DNA from: Methanobacterium alkalithermotolerans
Lineage (GTDB): Archaea; Methanobacteriota; Methanobacteria; Methanobacteriales; Methanobacteriaceae
Assembly (NCBI RefSeq): GCF_018141185.1
Contig: NZ_CP058560.1
Location: 1,550,001 to 1,614,000, forward strand
Length of the DNA: 64,000 bases
Direction: 5' to 3'
In this document: one piece after another, positions 32,642 through 41,724 of the stretch
Position numbering within the stretch: the first letter of the stretch is position 1
How the letters are laid out: each line of letters opens with the position of its first letter
The notes under the pieces: model-generated
What the model was told of the DNA's origin: nothing
The model's input: only the letters and a program-made list of their open reading frames with translations
The model's database searches: none
Translations under genes and position numbers: made by a program

Positions 32642-35347
32642 ATGTCTCACCAGCTTGAAGAACTTGGATATAAAAAGAAAAAGTGTGTAACCTGTGGTAA
32701 TGATTTCTGGTCTATAAATGATCGCCATACTTGTGGGGACGCCCCCTGCGATAAGTATGAATTTATAGGAAATCCTGCCACTAAAAAGAAATATGACCTC
32801 TATCAAATTCAGAAAACTTTCCAGGAATTTTTCCAGAAAAACGAACATACTCCTATAAAACGATATCCGGTTCTGGCTAAAAGGTGGAGGGATGATGTTT
32901 TCCTGGTAGGGGCATCTATTTATAATTTCCAGCCCTGGGTATCTTCCGGGATGGTAGAACCACCGGCCAATCCATTGGTAGTTGCCCAGCCATCTATTCG
33001 GTTGAACGACGTGGATAATGTGGGAAGAACTGGCCGTCACATGACCTGTTTTACCATGGGAGGTCACCATGCATTTAATACCCCCGATAATCAGGTTTAC
33101 TGGGAAGACGAGACAGTTAAATACTGTCATGATTTCATAAAACATGTGGGCATCAATCCGGATGAGATAACTTTCATAGAATCCTGGTGGGAAGGAGGAG
33201 GAAATGCAGGACCCTGTTATGAGATCTGTGTAAGGGGGGTGGAACTGGCCACCCTGGTTTTTATCCAGTACCGAACCTTACCTGGTGGAAAAAAGGAAGA
33301 AATACCTTTAAAAATTGTTGATACTGGCTACGGATTGGAGAGATTTGCCTGGATTTCACAGGGAACCCCTACTGCATATGATGCTTCTTTTGGCCCTATT
33401 ATTGATCAGCTAAAGGATCTGGCCAGTGTGGATGTAGATAAGCAGATACTGGCTGAAAATGCACAGGTAGCGGGCATGATGGATATTGAAACTTTTGCTG
33501 ATCTTAGAAGTTTGAGAAAGCAGGTGGCAAATCGGCTGGGATTATCAGTTGAAGAACTGGAAAAATCTGCTGAACCCATGGAGGCAGTATATGTGGTGGC
33601 AGACCATACCCGGTGTCTGGCTTTCATGCTGGCTGATGGAGTGATTCCTTCCAATGTTAAAGAGGGATATCTGGCCCGACTGGTATTGCGTAGAACCATA
33701 CGTTTTATGCAGGAATTAAATATGCGAGAATCTCTTTCTGATATTATGAATATTCAGGCTGACTTTTTATCTTCACACTACCCTGAAATAAGGAAACATC
33801 AGGATCATATTCATAATATAATTAGCCTGGAAGAAAAAAGATATACTAAAACGGCTTCTAAAGGAAAAAATCTGGTAAAAAAGAGCATAAAACATCTTAA
33901 AAAAGAAAATAAAGATGAAATACCTCTAGAAATGCTTATAAAACTTTATGATTCCCAGGGAATACCTCCGGAAACTATAAAAGAAATTGCAGAATCTATG
34001 GACTTTTCAGTATCAGTTCCAGATAATTTCTATACTCTGGTGGCCAATGAACATGAAGAAGAAGTTCCAGAAGAAACTGTTCGGGTGGAACTGAATTATC
34101 CTCCCACCCGGCTCTTATTCTATGACGAGTTTGATAAAACCAGTTTCCAGGCTAAATTTTTGGGCCTCTATGAAAACAACATTATCCTGGATCAAACCAT
34201 CTTTTATCCAGAAGGTGGAGGACAACCTTCAGATACAGGATTTATAGAAATAGAAGGGGAAAAAATCAGGGTTAAACACGCTCAAAAGTTGGATGAAGTG
34301 GTATTACACCAGATAAGTCCAGAAGATATTCCCTCCCTGGATAAACTGACAGGTAAAGAAATTAAAGGAGGTATAAACTGGGAACGGCGTATGGCACTGG
34401 CTCGAAATCATACTGCCACCCACCTTATAGTGGCTGCTGCTCGAAAGGTATTAGGAGATCACATATGGCAGGCAGGAGCACAAAAAGGAGTAAAAAGATC
34501 CAGAATAGACCTGTCCCATTACAAGAGAATCACTACTGATGAGGTAAATCAAATTGAAAAACTGGCTAACCAATATGTGATGTTGAACTCTCAGGTAAAT
34601 ATAAGCTGGATGAATCGTACTGCTGCTGAGAAAAAGTATGGTTTCATACTGTATCAGGGAGGAGTGGTGCCTGGTTCTTCTATTCGGGTTATCGATATTC
34701 CTGGAGTGGATGTGCAGGCCTGTGCAGGAACCCATATGAATCAAACTGGGGATATTGGAATTATAAAAATTAATAAAACCGAAAGAGTTCAGGATGGAGT
34801 GGAAAGGGTGGATTTTTCTGCCGGTGAAGCTGCCGTGGAATCCATGCAGCAGAATGATTATTACCTGCGCTCCAGTGCAGAAGTATTCAAGGTAAATCTG
34901 GATCAACTTCCCAAAACATGTGATAGATTCTTCACAGAATGGAAAGCATTTAAAAATGAAATAAACCGCCTGAAACAGGAAATGGCTGCTTTAAAAATGG
35001 AAAACATACTGGGAAAAGCTGAAAAACTGGGAATGTTCCAGGTATTAAAATACCAGCTAGAAGCAGACCTTCCCGAGATGCAGAAAATGGCTCTGGATTT
35101 AACCCGGGAAGAAGGGAATTTTGATGTGGTTTTTTTGGGCAATATGGATGGTAAAATAGTAGGATCTGCCTCTAAAAAAGCCCAGGAATCTGGTGTGAAA
35201 ATAAATGAGATTATAAAAGAAGCTGCAACCCTTTTGGGTGGGGGAGGTGGAGGAAGACCAAACCTGGCCCAGGGTGCAGGACCTAAAACGGATAAAATGA
35301 ATGAAGCTCTGGATAGTGCCTTTGAGAGTCTGGAAAACAAAATTTAA
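32642..35347 (+). CDS. alaS: Alanyl-tRNA synthetase
   Basis: AlaRS charges tRNA-Ala and edits mischarged Ser/Gly. The 901-residue archaeal form starts with a zinc-type element (KKKCVTCGNDFWSINDRHTCGD), followed by the class II catalytic domain (RPSIRLNDVDNVGRTGRHMTCF, GGHHAFN, WWEGGGNAGPCYE, TGYGLERFAW), a tRNA-recognition helical region, the editing domain (ARNHTATHL, QACAGTH-like VQACAGTHMNQTGDIG) and the C-Ala domain ending in LLGGGGGGRPNLAQGAG. There is no Shine-Dalgarno sequence near the ATG; a TATA box about 45 nt upstream suggests a very short leader. It follows the ribosomal operon after a terminator-like region. Confidence 0.97.
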   Translation: MSHQLEELGYKKKKCVTCGNDFWSINDRHTCGDAPCDKYEFIGNPATKKKYDLYQIQKTFQEFFQKNEHTPIKRYPVLAKRWRDDVFLVGASIYNFQPWVSSGMVEPPANPLVVAQPSIRLNDVDNVGRTGRHMTCFTMGGHHAFNTPDNQVYWEDETVKYCHDFIKHVGINPDEITFIESWWEGGGNAGPCYEICVRGVELATLVFIQYRTLPGGKKEEIPLKIVDTGYGLERFAWISQGTPTAYDASFGPIIDQLKDLASVDVDKQILAENAQVAGMMDIETFADLRSLRKQVANRLGLSVEELEKSAEPMEAVYVVADHTRCLAFMLADGVIPSNVKEGYLARLVLRRTIRFMQELNMRESLSDIMNIQADFLSSHYPEIRKHQDHIHNIISLEEKRYTKTASKGKNLVKKSIKHLKKENKDEIPLEMLIKLYDSQGIPPETIKEIAESMDFSVSVPDNFYTLVANEHEEEVPEETVRVELNYPPTRLLFYDEFDKTSFQAKFLGLYENNIILDQTIFYPEGGGQPSDTGFIEIEGEKIRVKHAQKLDEVVLHQISPEDIPSLDKLTGKEIKGGINWERRMALARNHTATHLIVAAARKVLGDHIWQAGAQKGVKRSRIDLSHYKRITTDEVNQIEKLANQYVMLNSQVNISWMNRTAAEKKYGFILYQGGVVPGSSIRVIDIPGVDVQACAGTHMNQTGDIGIIKINKTERVQDGVERVDFSAGEAAVESMQQNDYYLRSSAEVFKVNLDQLPKTCDRFFTEWKAFKNEINRLKQEMAALKMENILGKAEKLGMFQVLKYQLEADLPEMQKMALDLTREEGNFDVVFLGNMDGKIVGSASKKAQESGVKINEIIKEAATLLGGGGGGRPNLAQGAGPKTDKMNEALDSAFESLENKI

Positions 35348-35368
35348 TCTTTAAATTAAAAATTTTTT

Positions 35369-35980
35369 CTAATTTCGAGAATATTCACTAAAACAGGGAA
35401 TACAACTAAACTGTCCATTTTCAACTCTGGCCCGGTGCTCGGCAACAAATTCTCCACATTTAGAACACTTTACTGAAGCGAATATCCGGGCCGCTTCAGG
35501 AATTTCCAGATCAATATTTTCTATTTTAAAGAGTTCAGCAGCATCCATATCCAGAATTTTTTGAGATAATTCATCCTTTCGTTTTTCAAAATTAACCTTA
35601 TCCTGTGCACTTGATTTTTGTGAAAAAGCTTTTTTTCGCAGATTTGAAAATTCAGGGTCAATCTCGTCAACACTCTTACTTAAGGATAAACGCAAAACAT
35701 CGCCACTGGTTCGGTTTATAAAGGTATAAACATTTTTTCCATAATCTTTGAAAATTAAATTGCCTTTACCAAAAGTACACCCGGTTAACACCTGAATAGC
35801 ATCCACACTGCAGCTATCATTTTCTACTATGGCCAGAAATTCCTCATCAACTGCCCGGGAAGAACTGAGTTCATTTATAGCTATTTCACCAGCACGATAT
35901 CCTATGGCAGTTCCGGGACATACATGACCATGGAAACGAGTAACTTCCGAAAAGGGGAGTATTTTTTTACTTTCTTTCAT
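35369..35980 (-). CDS. FmdE-family protein with C-terminal zinc ribbon
   Basis: The 203-residue protein has the FmdE domain: FHGHVCPGTAIGYRAGEIA, VENDSCSVDAIQVLTGCTFGKGNLIFKDYGK, with the Cys and His residues that bind a metal in this family. The C-terminus carries CSKCGEFVAEHRAR and CIPCF, a zinc ribbon. FmdE was named from molybdenum formylmethanofuran dehydrogenase preparations, but its function is not established. It is convergent with alaS, 21 nt from its stop. GTGATAAA precedes the ATG. Confidence 0.88.
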   Translation of the reverse strand: MKESKKILPFSEVTRFHGHVCPGTAIGYRAGEIAINELSSSRAVDEEFLAIVENDSCSVDAIQVLTGCTFGKGNLIFKDYGKNVYTFINRTSGDVLRLSLSKSVDEIDPEFSNLRKKAFSQKSSAQDKVNFEKRKDELSQKILDMDAAELFKIENIDLEIPEAARIFASVKCSKCGEFVAEHRARVENGQFSCIPCFSEYSRN

Positions 35981-36210
35981 TTTATCACTCTCTTAACATT
36001 ATTTTTTTATCAAATGAACCTGTTACTTTCTCTATTAATAAATTTAACTAAAGTGAGATAATTACTAGCAGGATGGTTTCAAATTTTCTTTGAATATGGA
36101 AGGTTCTAATTACTAAATCAAATAATTTAATCTACAAATCCCGGTAAAACTTTATTAAAAATAGCAGCCATATGAATATTTAACCATGAAACTTTTCCAA
36201 GAGGGATATA

Positions 36211-37464
36211 TTGAATCGCAGTATAGAAGAAATAAATCAGAAAATTTCCCAAGGTGAAGCCCGTGTTTTCACAGCAGAAGAAGTTACCAGAATGGTTGTT
36301 GATGGCGAAAAACCATCTGCCAGTGAAATTGATGTAGTTACCACCGGTACATGTGGTATAATGTCTGGTACTGCTGCTCTACTTCATTTAAAGGTCGATG
36401 AACCAGGATCATTTAAAAAAGCAAAAAAAATCTATTTAAATGGTGTTCCTGGATTTCCAGGTCCATGTCCCAATGAATGGCTGGGCTCTGTTGACTTAAT
36501 TATTTATGGAACTGCCCACAGCATCCATGATTCTGATTATGGTGGTGGTTTTTTATTCAAGGATATGGTGGCCGGTAAGGAAATTGAAATAAAAGTGGAA
36601 TCAACTCATGGTGAGATAATTGAATCATCCACCACCTTAGAAGAGATGGGAACCGCCCGGATGATTGGAACGCGTATGGCATTTAAAAACTACACTGCAT
36701 TTGTAAACCCTGATTCTAAACCAGTGTCTTCCATATTTAACGCCATAGATATGGAAGGTCCTTTCCAGGGACTATCCTTTTCTGGTTGTGGAGAACTAAA
36801 TCCTTTACAAAATGATCCGGTGATGAAAACCATCTGCATGGGATCTCGAATACTTTTAAATGGTTCTGAAGGTTTTATAATGGATCATGGAACCAGAAGT
36901 ACTTCAAAAAAACCTAATTTGATGCTAACTGCAGATATGCATGATATGAATTCTCACTATCTGGGAGGTTTTAAAACTGCTGCAGGTCCAGAAGTATTTG
37001 ATTCAGTTGCTATAGCCATTCCCATAACCAGCCAGGAAGTTCTGGAGCAGACATTCATTAAAAATTCAGACATTAAGTTACCGGTTGCAGATATAAAAGG
37101 AAGACACCTACCTCTGACCGAAACTGACTATGGAAAATTATGGAATGGAACTGAATCAAGGCCAACATATTACCCTGAAAAATGTATTAATTGCGCCACC
37201 TGCCTGGTAAAAGAAAGGTGTCCCACCCTGGCCTTTAACCAGGGCCTTAATAGAAAAAAATGTTTTGGCTGCGGTATGTGTGCCTATTCCTGTGATCAGG
37301 GGACTTTTGAAATGAAAACTGGCAGTGTGGAACTTGAAATAGAAAAACAGATCTTTGATGTTCCTATTGCCTGCCGACAGTCTGATTTAAAAAGAGCCAG
37401 GGAAATAACCCGGGATCTTACCCGGAGAATAGAAAAAGGACTTTTTTCTATTTACAAATGTTAA
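36211..37464 (+). CDS. Methanogenesis marker 16 metalloprotein (COG1900/DUF39 plus ferredoxin)
   Basis: The 417-residue protein has the DUF39 domain (DVVTTGTCGIMSGTAALLHL, GVPGFPGPCPNEWLG, FSGCGELNPLQNDP with conserved cysteines) and a C-terminal 2x4Fe-4S ferredoxin module (CINCATCLVKERCP and CFGCGMCAYSCD). COG1900 proteins act in sulfur incorporation to make homocysteine or, for the methanogenesis marker 16 type, the thiol of coenzyme M; this is from memory of the Methanosarcina work. The start is TTG with GAGGG upstream. Its stop is 15 nt before thiI, so both are probably co-transcribed. Confidence 0.88.
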   Translation: MNRSIEEINQKISQGEARVFTAEEVTRMVVDGEKPSASEIDVVTTGTCGIMSGTAALLHLKVDEPGSFKKAKKIYLNGVPGFPGPCPNEWLGSVDLIIYGTAHSIHDSDYGGGFLFKDMVAGKEIEIKVESTHGEIIESSTTLEEMGTARMIGTRMAFKNYTAFVNPDSKPVSSIFNAIDMEGPFQGLSFSGCGELNPLQNDPVMKTICMGSRILLNGSEGFIMDHGTRSTSKKPNLMLTADMHDMNSHYLGGFKTAAGPEVFDSVAIAIPITSQEVLEQTFIKNSDIKLPVADIKGRHLPLTETDYGKLWNGTESRPTYYPEKCINCATCLVKERCPTLAFNQGLNRKKCFGCGMCAYSCDQGTFEMKTGSVELEIEKQIFDVPIACRQSDLKRAREITRDLTRRIEKGLFSIYKC

Positions 37465-37479
37465 TTTAATAAAGGGGAT

Positions 37480-38640
37480 ATGATGGTAAAATACGACTTA
37501 ATAATTGCCAGATATGGTGAAGTGGGATTAAAAAGCCCCAAAGTTCGCAGTAGATTTGAAAAGAAACTATTATCTAATATTCGGAGTGCTTTTGATTGTG
37601 AAGTTAAGGTTAGCCAGGGTAGAATTTTTATTAATCCTTCTAACTTTAAAGAGGCCTTGCAGGGTCTGGGGAAGATTTTTGGGATAGTATCTTTTTCTCC
37701 GGCCATTGGCCTTAAAACAGACCGGGATGAGATTACCTCTAAACTGGAGGGTTATGTGGATGAACTGGAAGCGGAAGGAGCCATATCTTCTAAAACCAGT
37801 TTTGCCATTCGCTGTCGCAGGGTGGGTGAACATGAATTTACCAGCCAGGAATTAGCAGGATATGCTGGTTCACTGGTTATTAAAAAAACAAATTCTCCGG
37901 TGGATTTAACCAATCCTGAGCTGGAGATTTTCCTGGAAGTAAGGGATAATGAAACTTTCATCTATCACCAAAAAATATCCGGACCGGGAGGATTGCCGGT
38001 TGGAACTCAGGGGAAATTAGTGGCTTTACTCTCAGGAGGAATTGATTCTCCTGTAGCTACTTATCTAATGATGAAAAGAGGTTGCCAGATAATTGCACTT
38101 AATTTTAATAATGATCCCTTCACCAGCCAGGTGTCCCTGGAAAAAGTTCAAAAAATAGTAGAAAAATTAAGAGAATATTCTCCAGGAGTAAAGCTTGATT
38201 TAAAGGTTGTAGAATATGGGGAATATTTACAAAACTGTAAAGCTAAGGCACCAGAAAGAATGACCTGTGTTCTTTGTAAAACTGGAATGTATCGTATTGC
38301 CGAGATGGTGGCCAGTAGAGAAGGGGCCATGGGTATTGTGGATGGAAGTAGTATGGGCCAGGTGGCATCTCAAACACTTCCTAATTTGATGGTTACCCGA
38401 CATGCAGTTAAAATACCAATTTTAAGTCCCTTGATTGGTATGGACAAGGTCGAAATTGAAAATATGGCCAAGGAAATAGGTACCTATGATATTTCTATTA
38501 TACCTGATGGGGGGTGCACTGCAGTTCCACGATATCCAGAGACCAACGCGGATCTAGAAAGGGTTCTGGATGCCCAGGAATCCATGGACATGGATGGAGA
38601 ATTAAAAAATGCATTAAAATCTCTGAAAAAAAAATTATAA
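37480..38640 (+). CDS. thiI: ThiI-type tRNA 4-thiouridine synthase
   Basis: ThiI adenylates and thiolates uridine 8 of tRNA and may help in thiazole synthesis. The 386-residue protein has the N-terminal ferredoxin-like part (IIARYGEVGLKSPKVRSRFE), a THUMP domain (about 60-165) and the PP-loop ATPase domain LVALLSGGIDSPVATYLMMKRG. A cysteine pair CVLCKTGM lies in the catalytic region as in archaeal ThiI; the rhodanese domain of E. coli ThiI is absent. Two ATG codons (37480, 37483) follow AAGGGG; the first is used. It is tightly linked to the marker 16 gene. Confidence 0.93.
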   Translation: MMVKYDLIIARYGEVGLKSPKVRSRFEKKLLSNIRSAFDCEVKVSQGRIFINPSNFKEALQGLGKIFGIVSFSPAIGLKTDRDEITSKLEGYVDELEAEGAISSKTSFAIRCRRVGEHEFTSQELAGYAGSLVIKKTNSPVDLTNPELEIFLEVRDNETFIYHQKISGPGGLPVGTQGKLVALLSGGIDSPVATYLMMKRGCQIIALNFNNDPFTSQVSLEKVQKIVEKLREYSPGVKLDLKVVEYGEYLQNCKAKAPERMTCVLCKTGMYRIAEMVASREGAMGIVDGSSMGQVASQTLPNLMVTRHAVKIPILSPLIGMDKVEIENMAKEIGTYDISIIPDGGCTAVPRYPETNADLERVLDAQESMDMDGELKNALKSLKKKL

Positions 38641-38682
38641 ATTTTTCCACAAGCCGGATATTATTAAAGGGACTAACCCTCT

Positions 38683-38691
38683 CATTTTTTT
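38683..38691 (+). terminator. Oligo-T terminator after thiI
   Basis: A run of T follows ctctca about 40 nt downstream of the thiI stop, in the gap before fbp. Confidence 0.4.
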
Positions 38692-38813
38692 TAGTTATTA
38701 TGATTTTTATAGAGGGATAAGTTTTTAAATCATAATAAAATAAATACTAAGTATATAACTCAAATTAAACTATTTTCAGGTAGATATGTTTTGAACTTTG
38801 ATTTCCATTCTTT

Positions 38814-38850
38814 AACCATATGGTTTGAATTTTATAAAAATATATAAAAA
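38814..38850 (+). promoter_or_regulatory. fbp promoter with 12-bp palindromic operator candidate
   Basis: AACCATATGGTT (38814-38825) is a perfect palindrome a few bases upstream of the TATA-like TTTATAAAAATATATAAA (about 38831-38848). GGAGGTG at 38880-38887 serves the ATG at 38894. The palindrome sits where an archaeal repressor or activator could act on TBP/TFB. Confidence 0.5.
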
Positions 38851-38893
38851 AAGATTTTTTGGAAAAACCTGATACTTATGGAGGTGTTTTTAC

Positions 38894-39991
38894 ATGAAAA
38901 CAACTATTAGTGTAATAAAAGCAGACGTAGGAAGTGTAGCCGGACATGGACTGGCCCATCCAGCATTACTTGCAAAATGTGAGGAATTTCTTGCAAAAGC
39001 AAAAGAAGAAGAACTTCTTACAGATTATTATGTAACCAACTGTGGAGATGACACTGAATTAATAATGACCCACAAAAATGGTGAAGAAAGTGAGGAAATT
39101 CACAAATTAGCATGGGATGCATTCTCTGCAGCAACTGAAGTTGCCAAGGAACTTAAACTTTATGGAGCAGGTCAGGACTTACTTTCTGATACATTTTCTG
39201 GAAACATAAAAGGAATGGGTCCTGGTGTGGCAGAAATGGAATTTAAAGAAAGGCCCAGTGACCCGGTAGTTATATTCTGTATGGATAAAACAGAACCAGG
39301 AGCATTTAATTTACCTTTATTTAGAATGTTTGCAGATCCATTTAATACTGCAGGGCTAGTTATTGATCCTTCTCTACATAATGGGTTTGAATTTGAAATA
39401 TTCGATGTAATGGAACATAAAAAAGTGACCATGAGCTGTCCTGATGAAATGTATGATTTGCTGGCACTTTTAGGTACCACCAACCGCTATGTGATTAAAC
39501 GTATACGCAGAAGAGACGATAATGAAATTGCTGCCGCAGTCAGCACCGAAAGATTAAATCTTATGGCAGGGCAATATATTGGTAAAGACGACCCTGTAGC
39601 GATTGTAAGATCACAGTCCGGTTTCCCAGCAGCAGGAGAAGTTGTTGAACCATTTTCATTCCCTCACCTGGTGGGTGGATGGATGAGAGGTTCTCACAAT
39701 GGTCCACTAATGCCTGTTGGACAAAAAAATGCTTATCCAGTTAGATTTGACGGACCTCCAAGGGTAATGGCCCTGGGATTCCAGATTGCTGAAGGTAAAC
39801 TGGTGGGACCTGCCGACATGTTTGATGACCCGGCTTATGATAGATCCAGAAACCTTGCATCTGAAATTGCAGAATATATGAGAAGACACGGTCCCTTTGA
39901 ACCACATCGCTTACCCAGTGATGAAATGGAATACACTTCTTTACCTGGTGTAATGGAAAAATTAGAAGGTAGATTTGAAGATATTGATTAA
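38894..39991 (+). CDS. fbp: Fructose-1,6-bisphosphate aldolase/phosphatase
   Basis: This bifunctional gluconeogenic enzyme condenses the triose phosphates and dephosphorylates the product to fructose 6-phosphate. The 365-residue protein matches archaeal type V FBPase, with MKTTISVIKADVGSVAGHG (Mg-binding Asp and His), VTNCGDDTELIM, MSCPDEMYDL, the Schiff-base region MAGQYIGKDDPVAIVRSQS, FPHLVGGWMRGSHNGPLMPV and FDGPPRVMALGFQ. It is a single-gene unit with its own promoter. Confidence 0.97.
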   Translation: MKTTISVIKADVGSVAGHGLAHPALLAKCEEFLAKAKEEELLTDYYVTNCGDDTELIMTHKNGEESEEIHKLAWDAFSAATEVAKELKLYGAGQDLLSDTFSGNIKGMGPGVAEMEFKERPSDPVVIFCMDKTEPGAFNLPLFRMFADPFNTAGLVIDPSLHNGFEFEIFDVMEHKKVTMSCPDEMYDLLALLGTTNRYVIKRIRRRDDNEIAAAVSTERLNLMAGQYIGKDDPVAIVRSQSGFPAAGEVVEPFSFPHLVGGWMRGSHNGPLMPVGQKNAYPVRFDGPPRVMALGFQIAEGKLVGPADMFDDPAYDRSRNLASEIAEYMRRHGPFEPHRLPSDEMEYTSLPGVMEKLEGRFEDID

Positions 39992-40047
39992 TTTAATCAA
40001 TTATCTTTATATTTTAAATTTGAGTTTTTTTTAGAGATTTAATTATT

Positions 40048-40725
40048 TTATTTTCTAAAATTACTTTTATTCCAGTTTTTACAAACCAGTTCAGGAATAT
40101 CAATAACCTTTTCCACCTGATCAATTATGGCTCCATCACTGGTACCTATTATGGCCTGATATTTTTTCCACTCTCTTTTTAAATCATAATCCACTTTTTT
40201 GGAGAGAATTGCCACACCATTAATATTTTCTTTTAAAAGAGATTGGTTGATTTTATTAGCCAATTCACCACTAAAACTAACCTGTTTATCAAAAATAAAC
40301 TTCAATTTTTTAGGATTATATCTTTTTAAATTATAAAGAATTAAATCCAGCGAATAATCAGTTACTAAACTTAATTTATATTTTCCAAATACAGAAGCAT
40401 TGTCTCTTAAAAATCCATCATCACTTAAAATAAGCCTATTTTTTGAATTCTTAGATTTATTAAAATACTTTACAATACTCTCAACAGTTATAAGTACATT
40501 ATAACCATCAATAACCACGTATTTCCCTTTTAAATCATATTCTTTGATTTTTTTTCCTTTTCTTTCCTTTGACTTAACCTGGGAAAAGATCTGACGAGAT
40601 AAATAATTTCTCTCATCTTTATTTAAAAGATAATGATTACCTACAAAATTCAGGGCAATTTTTTTTCTATATCCCCTATTAAGTAAAAATCTTAAATCCG
40701 TTCGGGCGGCATTCATTTTATTCAT
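40048..40725 (-). CDS. DUF434 domain protein
   Basis: The protein (225 residues from ATG 40725) has an N-terminal helical region with ARTDLRFLLNRGYRKKIALNF and NHYLLNKDERNYLSRQIFS, then a core with YVVIDGYNVLITVESI and LILSDDGFLRDNAS, the DUF434/DUF5616 architecture. IDGYNVL resembles the acidic patch of NYN/PIN-type nucleases, so RNA or DNA cleavage is a possibility, but the function is not known. The frame reaches a TTG at 40749; the ATG at 40725 (or 40716) is more likely, though no strong ribosome binding site is visible. Confidence 0.72.
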   Translation of the reverse strand: MNKMNAARTDLRFLLNRGYRKKIALNFVGNHYLLNKDERNYLSRQIFSQVKSKERKGKKIKEYDLKGKYVVIDGYNVLITVESIVKYFNKSKNSKNRLILSDDGFLRDNASVFGKYKLSLVTDYSLDLILYNLKRYNPKKLKFIFDKQVSFSGELANKINQSLLKENINGVAILSKKVDYDLKREWKKYQAIIGTSDGAIIDQVEKVIDIPELVCKNWNKSNFRK

Positions 40726-40838
40726 GGTAAAACTTACATGGGTTATCAATGATTGGTAGAGTTTAAAAAATTATATGTTTCTAATAATTATGAGGAGTAT
40801 TTATATGCTTCATTTTTTTCTTCATGTATTATATTTTT

Positions 40839-41072
40839 TTAAATTAAATCATAAATAATTCTTAATGAATCTATAAGTCCGTGAGCATATGTAATGCATC
40901 CAAAAGAAGTTATAAAATCTTTTTTTTCCAGATAATATAGGGTATCCTCCTGATAATTTTCTGCCCTTTCTATAATTTCTTTTTCTTTTGCAGTAAAATC
41001 CAGGGATTGAATCTCTTTTAAATTTTTTTTAAGAAGATCCACATCTTTTTTTATCCTTTCTTCATATTCCAT
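40839..41072 (-). CDS. DUF357 family helical protein
   Basis: A 77-residue protein that begins MEYEERIKKDVDLLKKNLKE and is almost entirely helical, with a C-terminal YYLEKKDFITSFGCITYAHGLIDSL that matches archaeal DUF357 proteins. The function is unknown; a two- or three-helix bundle is expected. TAGAGGAAT precedes the ATG. It lies 24 nt after the archaetidylinositol-phosphate synthase gene in the same direction and is probably co-transcribed. Confidence 0.8.
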   Translation of the reverse strand: MEYEERIKKDVDLLKKNLKEIQSLDFTAKEKEIIERAENYQEDTLYYLEKKDFITSFGCITYAHGLIDSLRIIYDLI

Positions 41073-41096
41073 CTAAATTCCTCTAGGAATGATAAG

Positions 41097-41675
41097 CTAT
41101 TTTAAGTCTTTATTCATTTGTTTCCAGGTGTGATATATTCGCTGCCCTACAGTCATATATCCCAGTACTATTACCAGTAGCATAGCAATTAACATAACTT
41201 CCGGCCCAAATAAAACTCCTAAAAAAGCTCCAGACATTATAATAACTAATCTTTCAGCTCTCTCAGCAATTCCAACTCCACATGGAATTCCTTCAACTTC
41301 TGCCCGTGCTCTAACATAACTGACAGTTAAAGAGGCATGCAGGGCTAAAATTCCAAAAATCCAGTTTACAAATCCTCCATAAACTATTCCAATTATTATC
41401 AAAGCATCTGATAACCGATCGACTGTTGAATCAAGGAAACCTCCAAAGGGGGTGATTGAAGAATTATTACGTGCTACTGCTCCATCCACAATATCTAAAA
41501 ATCCACTAAGGGCAATTAAAATTCCCCCTAATAATAAATTACCTATTGCAAAACTATAAGCTGATAAAAAAGCCACTATAAGCCCAAAAATGGTTATTAG
41601 GTTGGGGTTTATCTTGATTTTCCTGGCCAAAGGGTCTAGAAACCCTTTAATAGTTGGTCTAAATCGGTTAAGCAT
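41097..41675 (-). CDS. CDP-alcohol phosphatidyltransferase, likely archaetidylinositol phosphate synthase
   Basis: The 192-residue membrane protein has the CDP-alcohol phosphotransferase signature DIVDGAVARNNSSITPFGG followed by DSTVDR, giving the DxxDGxxAR...GxxxDxxxD metal site. Five or six hydrophobic segments follow. In Methanothermobacter the corresponding enzyme joins CDP-archaeol with inositol 1-phosphate to give archaetidylinositol phosphate for the membrane. The length and features such as PNLITIFGL and VGIAERAERL fit that group. The exact head group is inferred. Confidence 0.87.
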   Translation of the reverse strand: MLNRFRPTIKGFLDPLARKIKINPNLITIFGLIVAFLSAYSFAIGNLLLGGILIALSGFLDIVDGAVARNNSSITPFGGFLDSTVDRLSDALIIIGIVYGGFVNWIFGILALHASLTVSYVRARAEVEGIPCGVGIAERAERLVIIMSGAFLGVLFGPEVMLIAMLLVIVLGYMTVGQRIYHTWKQMNKDLK

Positions 41676-41724
41676 ACTGCTAATTTATAAATCTAATTAA
41701 TATATATTTGTATAGGGAATTTTT

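Noticed and set aside
32618..33145. A 175-codon open frame on the minus strand overlapping the alaS start
   Set aside because: It lies entirely opposite the AlaRS N-terminal domain and has no domain or ribosome binding site; it is a shadow of alaS.
36195..36205. TTCCAAGAGGG similar to the IS target duplication
   Set aside because: No inverted repeat or transposase remnant is adjacent; the AAGAGGG part is the ribosome binding site of the marker 16 gene.
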